A stretch of 43,795 bases of DNA from an uncultured Pseudomonadota bacterium (lineage in GTDB: Bacteria; Pseudomonadota; Gammaproteobacteria; Burkholderiales; Rhodocyclaceae). The notes beneath the pieces were generated by a model, which saw nothing but the letters and a program-made list of their open reading frames with translations, was not told the DNA's origin and searched no databases. Of this stretch, positions 1 to 11,216 are shown in pieces. How positions within the stretch are numbered: position 1 is the stretch's first letter; each line of letters begins with the position of its first letter. The stretch spans positions 1 through 43,795 of the forward strand of contig CAIQBG010000025.1 in NCBI GenBank assembly GCA_903870055.1. The letters run 5' to 3'. The position numbers were made by a program, and so were the translations under genes.

Positions 1-114
1 GAAGCCAAGAAGATGGTGGATGAATCTGTCCAGATCTACAATCAGAAACGACTACATTTGAGCCTAAAATACAAAACGCCCGATGCGGTGCATCAGGCGT
101 TCTTTGCTACTTAA
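1..114 (+). CDS. IS3-family transposase OrfB, C-terminal fragment (cut by window edge)
   Basis: The frame is open from base 1 and ends with TAA at 112-114, giving 37 residues. It contains YNQKRLHLSLKYKTPDAV, the typical C-terminal tail of IS3-family DDE integrase-type transposases (rve_3 region: N..R.H.SL...TP.A). The catalytic DDE residues lie upstream of the window. It would catalyse excision and integration of its own element. Whether the whole gene is intact cannot be judged from here. The stop is followed directly by the proposed terminal repeat, as usual for IS3 elements. Confidence 0.8.
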   Translation, partial: EAKKMVDESVQIYNQKRLHLSLKYKTPDAVHQAFFAT

Positions 115-141
115 ACCGTCAACGTATTTCAGGACGGGTCA
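1..141 (+). mobile_element. Right end of an IS3-family insertion sequence
   Basis: The window opens inside an insertion sequence. A transposase reading frame runs to its stop at 112-114. About 27 bp later, at 141, a sequence ending in GACGGGTCA closes the element with the CA dinucleotide expected for IS3-family ends (TG...CA). The region 115-141 is therefore the probable right terminal inverted repeat. The left end, the other inverted repeat and any target duplication lie outside the window, so the exact IS and its boundary cannot be confirmed. The ilvD stop codon lies only about 14 bp beyond the proposed end. Confidence 0.65.
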
Positions 142-154
142 TGGGCTCGGAAAA

Positions 155-2011
155 TTAGCCTTTGCGTGTCACCTGGCTGATGTCCCGTACGGCACCACGA
201 TCTGCTGAAGTCGCAAATAGGGCATAGGCCTTCAGTGCCTGCGATACCACACGCTCACGCGCTACCGGCTGCCAGGCTTTCGCACCACGTGCTTCCATCG
301 CTGCTTGGCGGGCGGCCAGGTCGTCTTCGTTGACGTCCAGATGAATGCGGCGATTAGGGATGTCGATTTCAATCGTGTCGCCGGTTTCTACGAGGCCAAT
401 CAGGCCACCATCTGCCGCTTCGGGGGATACATGGCCGATCGATAGGCCCGAAGTACCGCCGGAAAAACGACCATCCGTTAGTAAGGCACAGGCTTTGCCC
501 AGGCCGCGCGACTTCAGATACGACGTCGGATAAAGCATCTCCTGCATGCCCGGGCCGCCTTGCGGGCCCTCATAGCGAATCACCACCACATCGTTTTCAA
601 CGACTTCACCAGACAGAATGCCTGCAACTGCATCTTCCTGACTTTCGTAAACGCGGGCTTTACCGGTGAACTGCAGAATAGACTCATCCACGCCGGCGGT
701 TTTAACGATGCAGCCGTTCAGTGCGATATTGCCGTGAAGCACAGCTAGGCCACCATCTTGTGAATAAGCGTGAGCACGGTCACGGATGCAGCCCTGTTCC
801 CGATCGGTATCCAGTTCGTCGTAGCGACGATCTTGAGAGAAAGCGGTTTGCGTTGGGATGCCGCCCGGAGAAGCACGGAAAAGGGTGTGTACGCGTTCGT
901 CAGTGCTGCGCGTGATGTCATATTGATCCATCGCTGCGCCCAGCGTTGGGGCGTGCACCGTTGGAGTATCGCGATGAATTACACCGGCGCGATCCAGTTC
1001 GGCCAGAAGACCAAGAATGCCGCCGGCACGATGCACATCTTCGATGTGGTACTTGTCTGTCATTGGTGCCACTTTGCATAGGCACGGCACATGGCGGGAA
1101 ATGCGGTCAATGTCCTGCATGGTGAAATCCACCCCGGCTTCCTGTGCGGCTGCCAGAATATGCAGCACGGTATTAGTGGAGCCACCCATGGACACGTCGA
1201 GCGCCATCGCGTTTTCAAAAGCCTTCTTGTTGGCTACGTTGCGCGGCAGTACGGAAGCATCATCCTGTTCGTAGTAGCGCTTGCAAAGCTCGACGATGCG
1301 TTGACCCGCGCCCAGGAACAACGCCTTGCGGTCGGCATGCGTAGCAACCAGTGTACCGTTGCCAGGCAAAGACAGACCCAGCGCTTCGGTTAGGCAGTTC
1401 ATCGAGTTAGCGGTAAACATGCCAGAGCAGGAACCGCAGGTCGGGCAAGCCGAACGCTCTACGGCTTCGACTTCTTCATCAGAGCACTTCGAATCGGCCG
1501 CTTTAACCATGGCATCTACCAGATCCAGCGAAATCACCTTACCACCAATTTTTACCTTGCCGGCTTCCATCGGACCACCCGAGACAAAAATTGCCGGGAT
1601 GTTCAGCCGCAGCGCGGCCATCAGCATCCCCGGGGTGATCTTGTCACAGTTGGAGATACACACCAGCGCATCGGCACAGTGAGCGTTCGCCATGTATTCC
1701 ACCGAGTCGGCGATCAGTTCGCGCGACGGGAGCGAATACAGCATGCCGCCGTGGCCCATGGCAATACCGTCATCCACCGCAATGGTGTTGAACTCTTTGG
1801 CAACGCCACCTGCCGCTTCAATTTCGCGCGCAACCAGCTGACCCAGATCTTTAAGATGCACGTGGCCCGGTACAAACTGGGTAAAGGAATTCACCACAGC
1901 GATAATCGGTTTGCCGAAGTCGCCATCTTTCATGCCGGTAGCGCGCCAGAGTGAGCGGGCGCCAGCCATGTTGCGGCCATGGGTCGAGGTACGGGAGCGG
2001 TATTGCGGCAT
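155..2011 (-). CDS. ilvD: Dihydroxy-acid dehydratase IlvD
   Basis: This 618-residue protein matches the full E. coli-type IlvD length. It dehydrates 2,3-dihydroxy-isovalerate and 2,3-dihydroxy-3-methylvalerate to the 2-keto acids that precede valine/leucine and isoleucine, in the cytoplasm. Visible family motifs are NCDKITPGM at residues 121-129 (cluster Cys122), [12 protein letters not shown] around 188-199 (cluster Cys195), and [20 protein letters not shown] near the C terminus. Where many [2Fe-2S] homologues carry a third Cys early in the protein, this one reads FVPGH, which fits the oxygen-sensitive [4Fe-4S] E. coli-like type (family knowledge). It is a single gene divergent from lgt. An IS end lies just past its stop, and no hairpin terminator is visible between them. 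Confidence 0.98.
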   Translation of the reverse strand: MPQYRSRTSTHGRNMAGARSLWRATGMKDGDFGKPIIAVVNSFTQFVPGHVHLKDLGQLVAREIEAAGGVAKEFNTIAVDDGIAMGHGGMLYSLPSRELIADSVEYMANAHCADALVCISNCDKITPGMLMAALRLNIPAIFVSGGPMEAGKVKIGGKVISLDLVDAMVKAADSKCSDEEVEAVERSACPTCGSCSGMFTANSMNCLTEALGLSLPGNGTLVATHADRKALFLGAGQRIVELCKRYYEQDDASVLPRNVANKKAFENAMALDVSMGGSTNTVLHILAAAQEAGVDFTMQDIDRISRHVPCLCKVAPMTDKYHIEDVHRAGGILGLLAELDRAGVIHRDTPTVHAPTLGAAMDQYDITRSTDERVHTLFRASPGGIPTQTAFSQDRRYDELDTDREQGCIRDRAHAYSQDGGLAVLHGNIALNGCIVKTAGVDESILQFTGKARVYESQEDAVAGILSGEVVENDVVVIRYEGPQGGPGMQEMLYPTSYLKSRGLGKACALLTDGRFSGGTSGLSIGHVSPEAADGGLIGLVETGDTIEIDIPNRRIHLDVNEDDLAARQAAMEARGAKAWQPVARERVVSQALKAYALFATSADRGAVRDISQVTRKG

Positions 2012-2156
2012 AACAAATCCTTTGGGAACAAACAGGGCAAGCCAACCCAGCCAATGCGTGGTGGCCTATAATTTCAACATTCTATCGCCACAGACGCCTT
2101 TTCGTGGAGACTCGTTAGTCTGCCGTCCTAGGTTGCTGTGTATCTTGCAGGATTTT

Positions 2157-2945
2157 ATGTCACCCCTGATTCACCCCCAGTTTGACCCGGTTGCCATCAG
2201 CATTGGTCCATTGTCTGTACATTGGTACGGATTGATGTATCTGCTGGCGTTTGTGCTGTTTGTCGTGCTCGGGCGAGTGCATGCCAAACGGCTGCCGGCA
2301 GAAGGCTGGAATAATCAGGCCATCGATGATTTGCTTTTCTACGGCGCGCTCGGCGTTGTTTTAGGCGGTCGCCTAGGCTATGTGCTGTTTTACAAGCCCG
2401 TCTACTTTTTGGGACATCCGCTGGAAATTCTGGCGCTCTGGCAGGGCGGCATGTCTTTCCACGGTGGTTTGCTGGGCGTATTGCTGGCGATGTGGCTGTA
2501 CGGTAAAAAGCATGGGCGAAGTTTCTTTGAAGTTACCGACTTTATTGCGCCATTAGTCCCGCTAGGCCTGGCCGCTGGCCGCATGGGCAACTTTATTAAT
2601 GGTGAGCTCGTGGGTCGGGTAACCGATATGCCCTGGGCGATGATCTTTCCGCGTACCGATTACTTGCCGCGTCATCCATCACAGCTCTACCAGTTTGCCT
2701 GTGAAGGCCTGCTGCTTTTTGCGCTGCTCTGGTGGTATGCCTCGAAGCCGCGCCCGCGTGCGGCAGTTTCTGCTGTCTTTCTGATGGGTTATGGTGTTGC
2801 CCGTTTTGTTGCCGAATTTGGGCGTGAACCGGATGATTTTCTCGGGTTGCTGTTTGGCAACCTGTCGATGGGGCAATGGCTCAGCCTGCCCATGATTCTT
2901 GCTGGCATTGTGATGTATCGCTATAGCCAGCGCCAACCTGTTTGA
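2157..2945 (+). CDS. lgt: Prolipoprotein diacylglyceryl transferase Lgt
   Basis: This inner-membrane enzyme moves diacylglycerol from phosphatidylglycerol onto the lipobox cysteine of prolipoproteins. The chosen ATG at 2157 gives 262 residues, within the usual Lgt range. The frame is open further upstream, but that would add an unrelated leader reaching into ilvD. A GCAGG-like ribosome site precedes 2157. Diagnostic motifs are HGGLLG at about 102-107, the Lgt signature [10 protein letters not shown] at 141-150, and HPSQLYQ further on. Several hydrophobic spans (for example 24-40, 60-78 and the C terminus) fit the seven-helix fold. PilP in this window is a likely lipoprotein substrate. It is followed 17 bp later by the epimerase-like gene and could be co-transcribed with it. 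Confidence 0.97.
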   Translation: MSPLIHPQFDPVAISIGPLSVHWYGLMYLLAFVLFVVLGRVHAKRLPAEGWNNQAIDDLLFYGALGVVLGGRLGYVLFYKPVYFLGHPLEILALWQGGMSFHGGLLGVLLAMWLYGKKHGRSFFEVTDFIAPLVPLGLAAGRMGNFINGELVGRVTDMPWAMIFPRTDYLPRHPSQLYQFACEGLLLFALLWWYASKPRPRAAVSAVFLMGYGVARFVAEFGREPDDFLGLLFGNLSMGQWLSLPMILAGIVMYRYSQRQPV

Positions 2946-2962
2946 TTATAAGGAGTGACACT

Positions 2963-3436
2963 ATGACGCGTCCATTCAAAATTCTAGGTGTGCAACAGAT
3001 CGCCATTGGTGGCCCTTCGAAAGAAAAGCTGCGCACCCTGTGGGTTGATATGCTGGGTCTGGAAATTACCGGCAACTTTGTTTCCGAGCGTGAGAACGTT
3101 GATGAAGATATCACCGCCATGGGCAAAGGCCCGTTCAAGGTGGAAGTTGATCTGATGCAACCGCTGGACCCGGAAAAAAAGCCAGCCGTTCACGCGACGC
3201 CGCTCAATCACATCGGTCTGTGGGTTGATCACTTGCCAGTGGCAGTAGAGTGGCTAACCAACAGCGGTGTCCGCTTCGCGCCGGGCGGCATCCGCAAGGG
3301 TGCCGCTGGTTATGACATTACTTTTATGCACCCTAAGGCGAATGACGAGTTTCCGATCGCCGGCGAAGGCGTGCTTATCGAGCTGGTACAGGCACCACAG
3401 GAAGTGATTGATGCCTTTGCTAAGCTGGCCGGTTAA
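2963..3436 (+). CDS. VOC-superfamily protein, probable methylmalonyl-CoA epimerase
   Basis: This is a 157-residue VOC (glyoxalase/epimerase fold) protein. The start at 2963 follows an AAGGAG ribosome site; an in-frame ATG at 2942 overlaps the lgt stop and has none. Two beta-alpha-beta-beta-beta repeats are recognisable. The second carries NHIGLWV (metal His) and the end carries VLIELVQ (metal Glu), as in methylmalonyl-CoA epimerases. The first-repeat position that normally holds His (DHI.IAV) reads QQIAIGG, so one of the four usual ligands is Gln. It sits next to propionyl-CoA carboxylase and methylmalonyl-CoA mutase genes, so conversion of (2S)- to (2R)-methylmalonyl-CoA is the best inference. 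A related glyoxalase-like activity cannot be excluded. Confidence 0.75.
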   Translation: MTRPFKILGVQQIAIGGPSKEKLRTLWVDMLGLEITGNFVSERENVDEDITAMGKGPFKVEVDLMQPLDPEKKPAVHATPLNHIGLWVDHLPVAVEWLTNSGVRFAPGGIRKGAAGYDITFMHPKANDEFPIAGEGVLIELVQAPQEVIDAFAKLAG

Positions 3437-3458
3437 TTGCGCTTCTTTCGCCGCCAAT

Positions 3459-3486
3459 AAAAAACCCGGCCTAGGCCGGGTTTTTT
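3459..3486. terminator. Bidirectional rho-independent terminator
   Basis: A perfect palindrome of 16 bp (CCCGGCCTAGGCCGGG, 3465-3480) is flanked by six A on the left and six T on the right. It therefore forms a GC-rich stem followed by a U run on both strands. It lies between the convergent epimerase-like gene (+) and pccA (-) and should terminate both. Confidence 0.93.
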
Positions 3487-3503
3487 ATTGAAGCAGATTC
3501 GGA

Positions 3504-5492
3504 TCACTCGAATTCGATAATGATCTGATCCACCGATAAGGATTCACCGGCAGCTGCCGAGACCTTCTTCACTTTACCGTCCTGTTCGGCCTTGAGGATG
3601 TTTTCCATCTTCATGGCTTCAATGACGGCAAGCTTTTCACCGGCTTTGACTTCCTGGCCAACGGTTACGGCTACTTCACGCAGTAGACCTGGCATTGGTG
3701 AGAGCAGGAACTTGGACATGTCCGGTGCCTGTTTCTCTGGCATCAGGCCGAGCAGTTGGGCAGCGCGGGCGCGCAGCACGGTTAGGTCAACCTGGGTGCC
3801 CCAATGGAACAGACGGTAAGCCAGTTTGCGGCGTTCCAACTGCATGGTGAAGGGCTCGCCATTCACGGTGCCTTCGAACAGGGCTTGGCCTAGTTTCCAG
3901 TCAGAGCGCAGCTTGAAAGTTTCGCCAGCGTAGGTGACATCGTAACCGCCTTCGGCAGCTTCTACGGTAACGCTATGAGGCACACCGTCACGCAGCACCA
4001 CCCATTCGTCGCCTACCTTGAGCTCGTGGCCAGGCAGTTGACCCGTCACACGCGCAGCACGATCGATGTAGGTGCGATGCACGAATGCAGCAACGCTGAT
4101 CAGCAGTGCTGGATCGTCGTGCGGTACATCGCTGGCATCAAAGCCCTTCGGGTATTCCTCGGTGATGAAAGCCGTTGTGAAGTTACCAGCCTGGAAGCGC
4201 GGGTGCTGCATCAGGGCTGACTGGAACGGAATATTCGAAGAAATACCGCGGATCACAAAGCTGTTCAGGGCATCGCGCATACGCTCAATGGCCTGTTCGC
4301 GGGTTGCGGCATGAACGATCAGCTTGGCAATCATCGAGTCGTAGAACATCGAGATTTCGCCACCGTCATAAACGCCGGTATCCACACGCACTTGGCCTGG
4401 CACTTCTTGTGGCGGTGCAAACTTCACCAGACGACCGGTGGATGGCAGGAAGCCGCGGAACGGATCTTCTGCGTTGATACGACATTCCATCGACCAGCCG
4501 TTAAGCTGTACATCCGATTGACCAAAGGCCAGTTTTTCACCGGCGGCCACACGAATCATCTGTTCAACGAGGTCGAGGCCAGTGATCAGTTCGGTAACTG
4601 GGTGCTCTACCTGCAGACGGGTGTTCATTTCGAGGAAGTAGAAGGACTTGTCCTTGCCCACCACAAATTCAACCGTACCGGCTGACTGATACTGCACTGC
4701 CTTGGCCAGTGCCACCGCCTGCTCGCCCATGGCTTTACGGGTCGCTGGATCGATGAAGGGCGACGGTGCTTCTTCAATGACCTTCTGGTGACGACGCTGA
4801 ATCGAACAGTCACGCTCGTTCAGGTAGACGATATTGCCGTGTGCATCGCCCAGTACCTGGATCTCGATGTGACGTGGTTCTTCAACAAACTTTTCGATAA
4901 AGACGCGGTCATCACCGAAGGCGTTCTTGGCTTCGTTCTTGCACGAAGCAAAACCTTCGTAGGCTTCCTTGTCGTCGAAGGCAACGCGCAGACCCTTGCC
5001 GCCGCCGCCGGCCGAGGCCTTAATCATCACCGGGTAACCGATACCCTTAGCGATTTCAACCGCTTCTTCCGGCGTGCCGATCGGGTCGTTGTAACCCGGA
5101 ATGGTGTTGACCTTGGCTTCGTTCGCTAGCTTCTTGGAGGCAATCTTGTCGCCCATCGATTCCAGGGCGAGCACCTTAGGACCAATGAAGACGATGCCGT
5201 TAGCTTCGAGCTGACGACAGAAGTCGGCGTTTTCCGATAGAAAACCGTAACCCGGGTGAACAGCCTCAGCGCCAGTCTGTTTACAGGCAGCGATGATCTT
5301 TTCAATAACGAGATAGGACTCCTTGGACGCAGCCGGACCGATACAGACCGCTTCATCGGCCAGTTCTACGTGACGGGCCGAGGCATCGGCTTCCGAATAG
5401 ACGGCAACGGTTTTGATGCCCATCTTGCGAGCAGTTTTGATAACGCGGCAGGCGATTTCACCGCGGTTGGCAATCAGGATTTTCTTGAACAT
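3504..5492 (-). CDS. pccA: Propionyl-CoA carboxylase alpha subunit (biotin carboxylase + BCCP)
   Basis: This 662-residue biotin-dependent carboxylase subunit carboxylates biotin with ATP and bicarbonate. Domain order: an N-terminal biotin carboxylase domain starting MFKKILIANRGEIACRVI, an ATP-grasp core with the glycine-rich loop GGGGKGLR, then NERDCSIQRRHQKVIEEAPS, a BT linker region, and a C-terminal biotinyl domain with EAMKMEN, in which Lys628 is the biotin site. The ATG at 5492 is preferred because GGGAG precedes it and it aligns with the family N terminus; an upstream in-frame start at 5543 would add 17 foreign residues and run into pccB. It lies 20 bp downstream of pccB in the mcm-meaB-pccB-pccA operon. 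An acetyl-CoA or methylcrotonyl-CoA enzyme is possible by sequence alone; context favours propionyl-CoA. Confidence 0.93.
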   Translation of the reverse strand: MFKKILIANRGEIACRVIKTARKMGIKTVAVYSEADASARHVELADEAVCIGPAASKESYLVIEKIIAACKQTGAEAVHPGYGFLSENADFCRQLEANGIVFIGPKVLALESMGDKIASKKLANEAKVNTIPGYNDPIGTPEEAVEIAKGIGYPVMIKASAGGGGKGLRVAFDDKEAYEGFASCKNEAKNAFGDDRVFIEKFVEEPRHIEIQVLGDAHGNIVYLNERDCSIQRRHQKVIEEAPSPFIDPATRKAMGEQAVALAKAVQYQSAGTVEFVVGKDKSFYFLEMNTRLQVEHPVTELITGLDLVEQMIRVAAGEKLAFGQSDVQLNGWSMECRINAEDPFRGFLPSTGRLVKFAPPQEVPGQVRVDTGVYDGGEISMFYDSMIAKLIVHAATREQAIERMRDALNSFVIRGISSNIPFQSALMQHPRFQAGNFTTAFITEEYPKGFDASDVPHDDPALLISVAAFVHRTYIDRAARVTGQLPGHELKVGDEWVVLRDGVPHSVTVEAAEGGYDVTYAGETFKLRSDWKLGQALFEGTVNGEPFTMQLERRKLAYRLFHWGTQVDLTVLRARAAQLLGLMPEKQAPDMSKFLLSPMPGLLREVAVTVGQEVKAGEKLAVIEAMKMENILKAEQDGKVKKVSAAAGESLSVDQIIIEFE

Positions 5493-5512
5493 GTTTTTAT
5501 CTCCCGGGGCGA

Positions 5513-7045
<1,533 letters not shown>

Positions 7046-7073
7046 AGTGGGACTCCTTTGGTGATATCCGGAA

Positions 7074-8138
7074 TTAGCTGCCTAGACCCGGGGTCATAGG
7101 CGATGTTTGAGCAAGAGTTGTACCAACTCTTGCGTTGGTAAAAGCACTGAGCAATTGACGTGCTGCCGAGGCAGGCGTCTGGCGAGCTTCAGCCACGGCC
7201 TGCTTGATGCCAGGCAGGTTGGCGAGCACAGCGGGGTTGGCATGAAACGCACGGCGCAGACCCGAATCGATCAGACTCCACATCCAGGCTTGTGCCTGAT
7301 GGCGGCGCCGTTCGGCAAATTCGCCGGTAGGCACCAGCGCGGTGCGGTATTTTTCAATAGCTTCCCAGAATTTTTCGATGCCGTCATGGTGGAGTGCGCT
7401 CAGCGCGATAACGGGCGGTTGCCAGTTCGGGCTGGTTGGGCGCAGCATACCTAGCGCGTTTTTCCACTGAGCGGCAGTGACGGCAGCGGCACGGGGATCG
7501 ATATCTGCCTTGTTGATAACCACCAGGTCGGCAATCTCGACGATGCCCTTCTTGATCGCTTGCAGATCGTCACCGGCATTCGGTAGCTGCAGCAGACAGA
7601 ACATATCGACCATGCCGGCAACGGTAGTTTCTGATTGACCCACGCCCACCGTTTCGACAATGATCACATCGTAGCCAGAGGCTTCACAGAGCAGCATGGC
7701 CTCGCGGGTTTTTTCAGCAACACCACCGAGCGAGCCCGATGATGGGCTAGGACGGATGAAGGCCTCTTCGCGTACCGACAGCTGTTCCATCCGGGTTTTG
7801 TCACCCAGAATCGAGCCACCGGAAACGCTGGAAGATGGGTCAACCGCCAGTACAGCCAGCTTGTGGCCCTTCTGGATCAACCATATGCCGAGCGCTTCGA
7901 TGAAGGTCGATTTGCCGGCACCCGGCACACCGGAGATGCCGATGCGAATGGCGTTGCCTGTTTTAGGCAGTAGCGCATTCAGCACCTGTTGCGCGCGCAG
8001 CAGGTGGTCATCCCGCGTTGATTCGATCAGCGTGATGGATTTGGCCAGCGCACGACGCTCCCCGGCGAGCACGCCCGCTACCAAAGCCTGATCGGCTTCG
8101 GTTAGCGTTGTGACTTCTTCGGGGCTCATTGCGTTCAT
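7074..8138 (-). CDS. meaB: Methylmalonyl-CoA mutase-associated GTPase MeaB (ArgK family)
   Basis: This 354-residue SIMIBI-class P-loop GTPase has the P-loop [12 protein letters not shown] at about 68-79, followed by [20 protein letters not shown] (magnesium and switch region), ETVGVGQSE and the guanine-specificity motif NKAD. The family (MeaB/ArgK/YgfD) guards methylmalonyl-CoA mutase: it gates adenosylcobalamin loading and removes inactivated cofactor. It was once misnamed as an arginine-transport kinase. It lies 21 bp downstream of the mutase gene in the same operon. The ribosome site is weak, and a second in-frame ATG lies three codons in, so the start is uncertain by a few residues. Confidence 0.96.
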   Translation of the reverse strand: MNAMSPEEVTTLTEADQALVAGVLAGERRALAKSITLIESTRDDHLLRAQQVLNALLPKTGNAIRIGISGVPGAGKSTFIEALGIWLIQKGHKLAVLAVDPSSSVSGGSILGDKTRMEQLSVREEAFIRPSPSSGSLGGVAEKTREAMLLCEASGYDVIIVETVGVGQSETTVAGMVDMFCLLQLPNAGDDLQAIKKGIVEIADLVVINKADIDPRAAAVTAAQWKNALGMLRPTSPNWQPPVIALSALHHDGIEKFWEAIEKYRTALVPTGEFAERRRHQAQAWMWSLIDSGLRRAFHANPAVLANLPGIKQAVAEARQTPASAARQLLSAFTNARVGTTLAQTSPMTPGLGS

Positions 8139-8159
8139 GCCGGCTAAATCAAACGCGGA

Positions 8160-10316
8160 TTACTTGGCAAGCGCCTTGCGGATTTCGGTCAGCACAGTGC
8201 GGGCCGAATCTTCAATGCGCGTGCCTGGGCCAAAGATAGCCTTGGCGCCAGCTTTATAGAGCGTGTCGTAGTCTTGAGCCGGGATCACGCCACCAGCAAA
8301 GACGATGATGTCGTCCGAACCCTGTGCCTTGAGTGCATTGACCAGGGTTGGCAGCAGGGTCTTGTGGCCGGCAGCCAGCGATGAAACGCCAATGGCGTGC
8401 ACATCGTTTTCAATGGCCTGGCGCGCAGCTTCTTCCGGTGTCTGGAAGAGTGGGCCCATATCGATGTCGAAGCCCAGATCGGCGAAGGCAGTAGCAACCA
8501 CCTTGGCGCCACGGTCGTGGCCATCCTGACCCAGTTTGGCAATCATGATGCGCGGACGACGACCTTGTTCCAGAACAAACTTCTCGATGTCCTGCTTGAT
8601 CTCTTCCCAGCTTTCCTGACCTTGCACAACGCCTCCGTACACACCAGAAATCGTTTGGTTATTGGCGCGGAAACGGCCAAAGACCTTTTCCAGCGCATCC
8701 GATATTTCGCCTACGGTAGCGCGCAGACGCACAGCCTTCACCGCAAGATCAAGCAGATTGCCCTGGCCGGATTTGGCACTTTCGGTCAGCGCATTCAGTG
8801 CGGCATCAACAGCGGCACTATCACGCGTGGCGCGAATCTTCTGCAGACGGGCCACCTGGGATTCGCGTACGGCGTGGTTATCGATATCAAGGATATCGAT
8901 GGCATCTTCCTTGGCCAGCTTGTACTTGTTAACGCCAACGATGACGTCCTTGCCGGAGTCGATGCGGGCTTGCTTGTCCGCGGCACAGGTTTCGACCTGC
9001 ATCTTGGCCCAGCCCGATTCCACAGCCTTGGTCATGCCACCCATGGCTTCGATTTCTTCGATGATGCTCCAGGCCTTGTCAGCCATATCCTGGGTGAGCT
9101 TTTCCATCATGTAGGAACCGGCCCACGGATCGATCACGTTAGTGATGTGGGTTTCTTCCTGGATGATCAGCTGCGTGTTGCGAGCGATACGAGCCGAGAA
9201 CTCGGTCGGTAGCGCGATGGCTTCGTCCAGCGCATTGGTATGCAGCGACTGCGTGCCGCCGAAAACCGCTGCCATGGCTTCAATGGTGGTACGCACCACG
9301 TTGTTGTATGGGTCTTGCTCGGTCAGCGACCAGCCCGAGGTCTGCGAGTGGGTACGCAGCATCAGCGATTTGGCGCTCTTCGGGTTGAATTCCGACATGA
9401 TCCGGTGCCAGAGCAGGCGTGCAGCACGCATCTTGGCAATTTCCAGATAGAAGTTCATGCCTACGGCCCAGAAGAACGACAGACGGCCGGCGAAGGCATC
9501 AACGTCCAGACCCGAGGCAATACCGGTGCGCACATATTCGCGACCATCGGCCAGCGTAAACGCCAGCTCAATCGCCTGGTTCGCGCCGGCTTCCTGAATG
9601 TGATAACCCGAGATCGAAATCGAGTTGAACTTCGGCATGTGTTGCGCGGTGTAACCGAAGATGTCCGAAATGATCTTCATCGACGGCGTTGGCGGATAAA
9701 TATAGGTGTTACGAACCATGAACTCTTTAAGGATATCGTTCTGGATCGTGCCGGACAGTTTGTCTTGCGAAACACCTTGTTCTTCGGCGGCCACAATATA
9801 GCCAGCCAGAATCGGTAATACCGCGCCATTCATGGTCATCGAGACCGAAATCTTGTCGAGTGGAATCTGGTCGAAGAGGATCTTCATGTCTTCAACGGAG
9901 TCAATCGCCACGCCAGCCTTGCCAACGTCACCAACCACGCGGGCGTTATCCGAATCGTAACCACGGTGTGTTGCCAGATCAAAAGCAACGGAGACACCCT
10001 GGCCGCCGGCAGCCAATGCCTTGCGGTAGAAAGCGTTAGACGCTTCAGCGGTCGAGAAGCCGGCGTACTGACGGATCGTCCACGGCTTAACGGCGTACAT
10101 CGTTGGCTGCGGACCACGCAGGAAGGGGGCAAAGCCCGGGAGCGTGTCAGCGTATTGCAGACCGTCGACATCCTGTTGGGTATATAGCGGCTTGACCGTC
10201 AGGCCTTCCGGCGTGTGCCAGTCGAGGCGGCTCAGATCGCCTTCGGGCGATTGTTTGGCAGCGGCCTTTTTCCAGGCTTCAATGGCCTCAGGGGTAGCTT
10301 TGTTCGAATGGCTCAT
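8160..10316 (-). CDS. scpA: Methylmalonyl-CoA mutase, single-chain, adenosylcobalamin-dependent
   Basis: This 718-residue enzyme converts (2R)-methylmalonyl-CoA to succinyl-CoA by radical rearrangement. The N-terminal TIM-barrel substrate domain includes [39 protein letters not shown] and [14 protein letters not shown]. The C-terminal B12 domain has the base-off/His-on motif DGHDRG at about residue 597, followed by [12 protein letters not shown] and FAGGVIP. The length fits the homodimeric ScpA/MutB large-chain type; no small partner subunit is present. The ATG at 10316 is chosen: a GTG four codons upstream is actually part of the GTGAGG ribosome site. It is first in the operon mcm-meaB-pccB-pccA and divergent from an FCD regulator. 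The nearby B12 island presumably supplies its cofactor. Confidence 0.97.
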   Translation of the reverse strand: MSHSNKATPEAIEAWKKAAAKQSPEGDLSRLDWHTPEGLTVKPLYTQQDVDGLQYADTLPGFAPFLRGPQPTMYAVKPWTIRQYAGFSTAEASNAFYRKALAAGGQGVSVAFDLATHRGYDSDNARVVGDVGKAGVAIDSVEDMKILFDQIPLDKISVSMTMNGAVLPILAGYIVAAEEQGVSQDKLSGTIQNDILKEFMVRNTYIYPPTPSMKIISDIFGYTAQHMPKFNSISISGYHIQEAGANQAIELAFTLADGREYVRTGIASGLDVDAFAGRLSFFWAVGMNFYLEIAKMRAARLLWHRIMSEFNPKSAKSLMLRTHSQTSGWSLTEQDPYNNVVRTTIEAMAAVFGGTQSLHTNALDEAIALPTEFSARIARNTQLIIQEETHITNVIDPWAGSYMMEKLTQDMADKAWSIIEEIEAMGGMTKAVESGWAKMQVETCAADKQARIDSGKDVIVGVNKYKLAKEDAIDILDIDNHAVRESQVARLQKIRATRDSAAVDAALNALTESAKSGQGNLLDLAVKAVRLRATVGEISDALEKVFGRFRANNQTISGVYGGVVQGQESWEEIKQDIEKFVLEQGRRPRIMIAKLGQDGHDRGAKVVATAFADLGFDIDMGPLFQTPEEAARQAIENDVHAIGVSSLAAGHKTLLPTLVNALKAQGSDDIIVFAGGVIPAQDYDTLYKAGAKAIFGPGTRIEDSARTVLTEIRKALAK

Positions 10317-10328
10317 GGCAAACCTCAC

Positions 10329-10486
10329 GACGAAATTCTTAACGGTTGCGGTGCAACATGTCGCGCAGACAATCGCGCGACCCTTGCTTCGCGGGAAATG
10401 CTACTTCGAGTAGAAAGCAGCAAACTGTGGCAGACTGCTGAGAGCAAACCACATATATCAAACCGAATCATACGTTATTCATAATT
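10329..10486. promoter_or_regulatory. Divergent control region between mcm operon and FCD regulator
   Basis: This 158-bp spacer must hold the promoters of both the mcm operon (-) and the regulator gene (+). Two inverted repeats are visible. One has 7-bp arms GTCGCGC (10360-10366) and GCGCGAC (10375-10381) around 8 bases. The other is CTACT-TCG-AGTAG (10401-10413). Either could be an operator for the divergent GntR-type protein; the first is close enough to the mcm start to act as a roadblock or mRNA hairpin. No convincing -35/-10 pair stands out. Confidence 0.4.
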
Positions 10487-11212
10487 ATGGGCGCAACATC
10501 CCCGAAATCCCCAAAAAAGACCCCGCGCAGCGCTCGGCAACCCATTGTTTCTTCAGCGCTTTATCAGGAGGTCGCTGATCGGCTCCGCGAAGAGATTTTC
10601 GATCACGTCCTGCAGCCGGGGGAATGGATCGATGAACAGGCTTTGGTGGTGCGTTATGGGATCTCTCGGACGCCACTGCGTGAAGCGCTGAAAGTGTTGG
10701 CCGCCGAGGGTTTGGTAACGCTAAAACCACGGCGCGGTTGTTATGTCGCCGAGATTTCCCGGGGAGATGCCGCCGAGATTTACCCAGTGCTGGCCATGCT
10801 GGAAGGGCGTTGCGCCTATGAAGCCACCCGCAAACTGGACGATGCCGCGGCCACCCGGTTGCAGCAATGTCATGATGAACTGGAAGTAGCGGCTGCGGCG
10901 AATGAAATCCGTCAGTTTTTTGAGGTCAATCAGGAGTTCCACCGGATCGTGCAGGAACAGGCCGGTAATCGCTGGCTCATCCAGATCATTAATGATCTAC
11001 GTAAGGTGCTAAAGCTCTCGCGTTTGAATTCATTGTCCCGGGTCGGCCGCCTCGATTCCTCATTGGCCGAGCACCGCCTGATCCTAGCTGCCATGCTGGA
11101 TCGGGACGCCGAAGGCGCCGAAGCCGCCATGCGCGCGCACTTGCTGGCAGGCCAGCATGCGATTCAGAAGCAAATGGATGAGGGCGCCCCTCGCGAACGT
11201 AGCAATACCTAG
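10487..11212 (+). CDS. GntR-family transcriptional regulator, FadR/FCD subfamily
   Basis: This is a 241-residue two-domain regulator. A basic tail of about 22 residues (KSPKKTPRSARQP) precedes a winged helix-turn-helix from about 24 to 90, with the GntR signature YGISRTPLREALKVLAAEGLV. The C-terminal FCD effector domain (about 95-220) shows the expected metal/ligand His positions in NQEFHRIV, AEHRLIL and MRAHLLAG; the usual Asp of the first motif is Asn here. FCD regulators sense small organic acids or acyl-CoAs. Divergent transcription from methylmalonyl-CoA mutase suggests that it controls that operon, with a propionate- or methylmalonate-derived ligand; this is inference. The ATG at 10487 has a poor ribosome site but fits the family N terminus. 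Confidence 0.9.
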   Translation: MGATSPKSPKKTPRSARQPIVSSALYQEVADRLREEIFDHVLQPGEWIDEQALVVRYGISRTPLREALKVLAAEGLVTLKPRRGCYVAEISRGDAAEIYPVLAMLEGRCAYEATRKLDDAAATRLQQCHDELEVAAAANEIRQFFEVNQEFHRIVQEQAGNRWLIQIINDLRKVLKLSRLNSLSRVGRLDSSLAEHRLILAAMLDRDAEGAEAAMRAHLLAGQHAIQKQMDEGAPRERSNT

Positions 11213-11216
11213 GTGA

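Noticed and set aside
1911-2156. 82-residue N-terminal extension of lgt
   Set aside because: It reads antisense through ilvD and lacks any similarity to Lgt.
8397-9212. 271-residue plus-strand frame inside methylmalonyl-CoA mutase
   Set aside because: It is a mirror of a highly conserved gene with strong codon bias; His/Leu-rich with no recognisable motif.
10317-10328. GTG start for methylmalonyl-CoA mutase
   Set aside because: The GTGAGG there is better explained as the ribosome site for the ATG at 10316.
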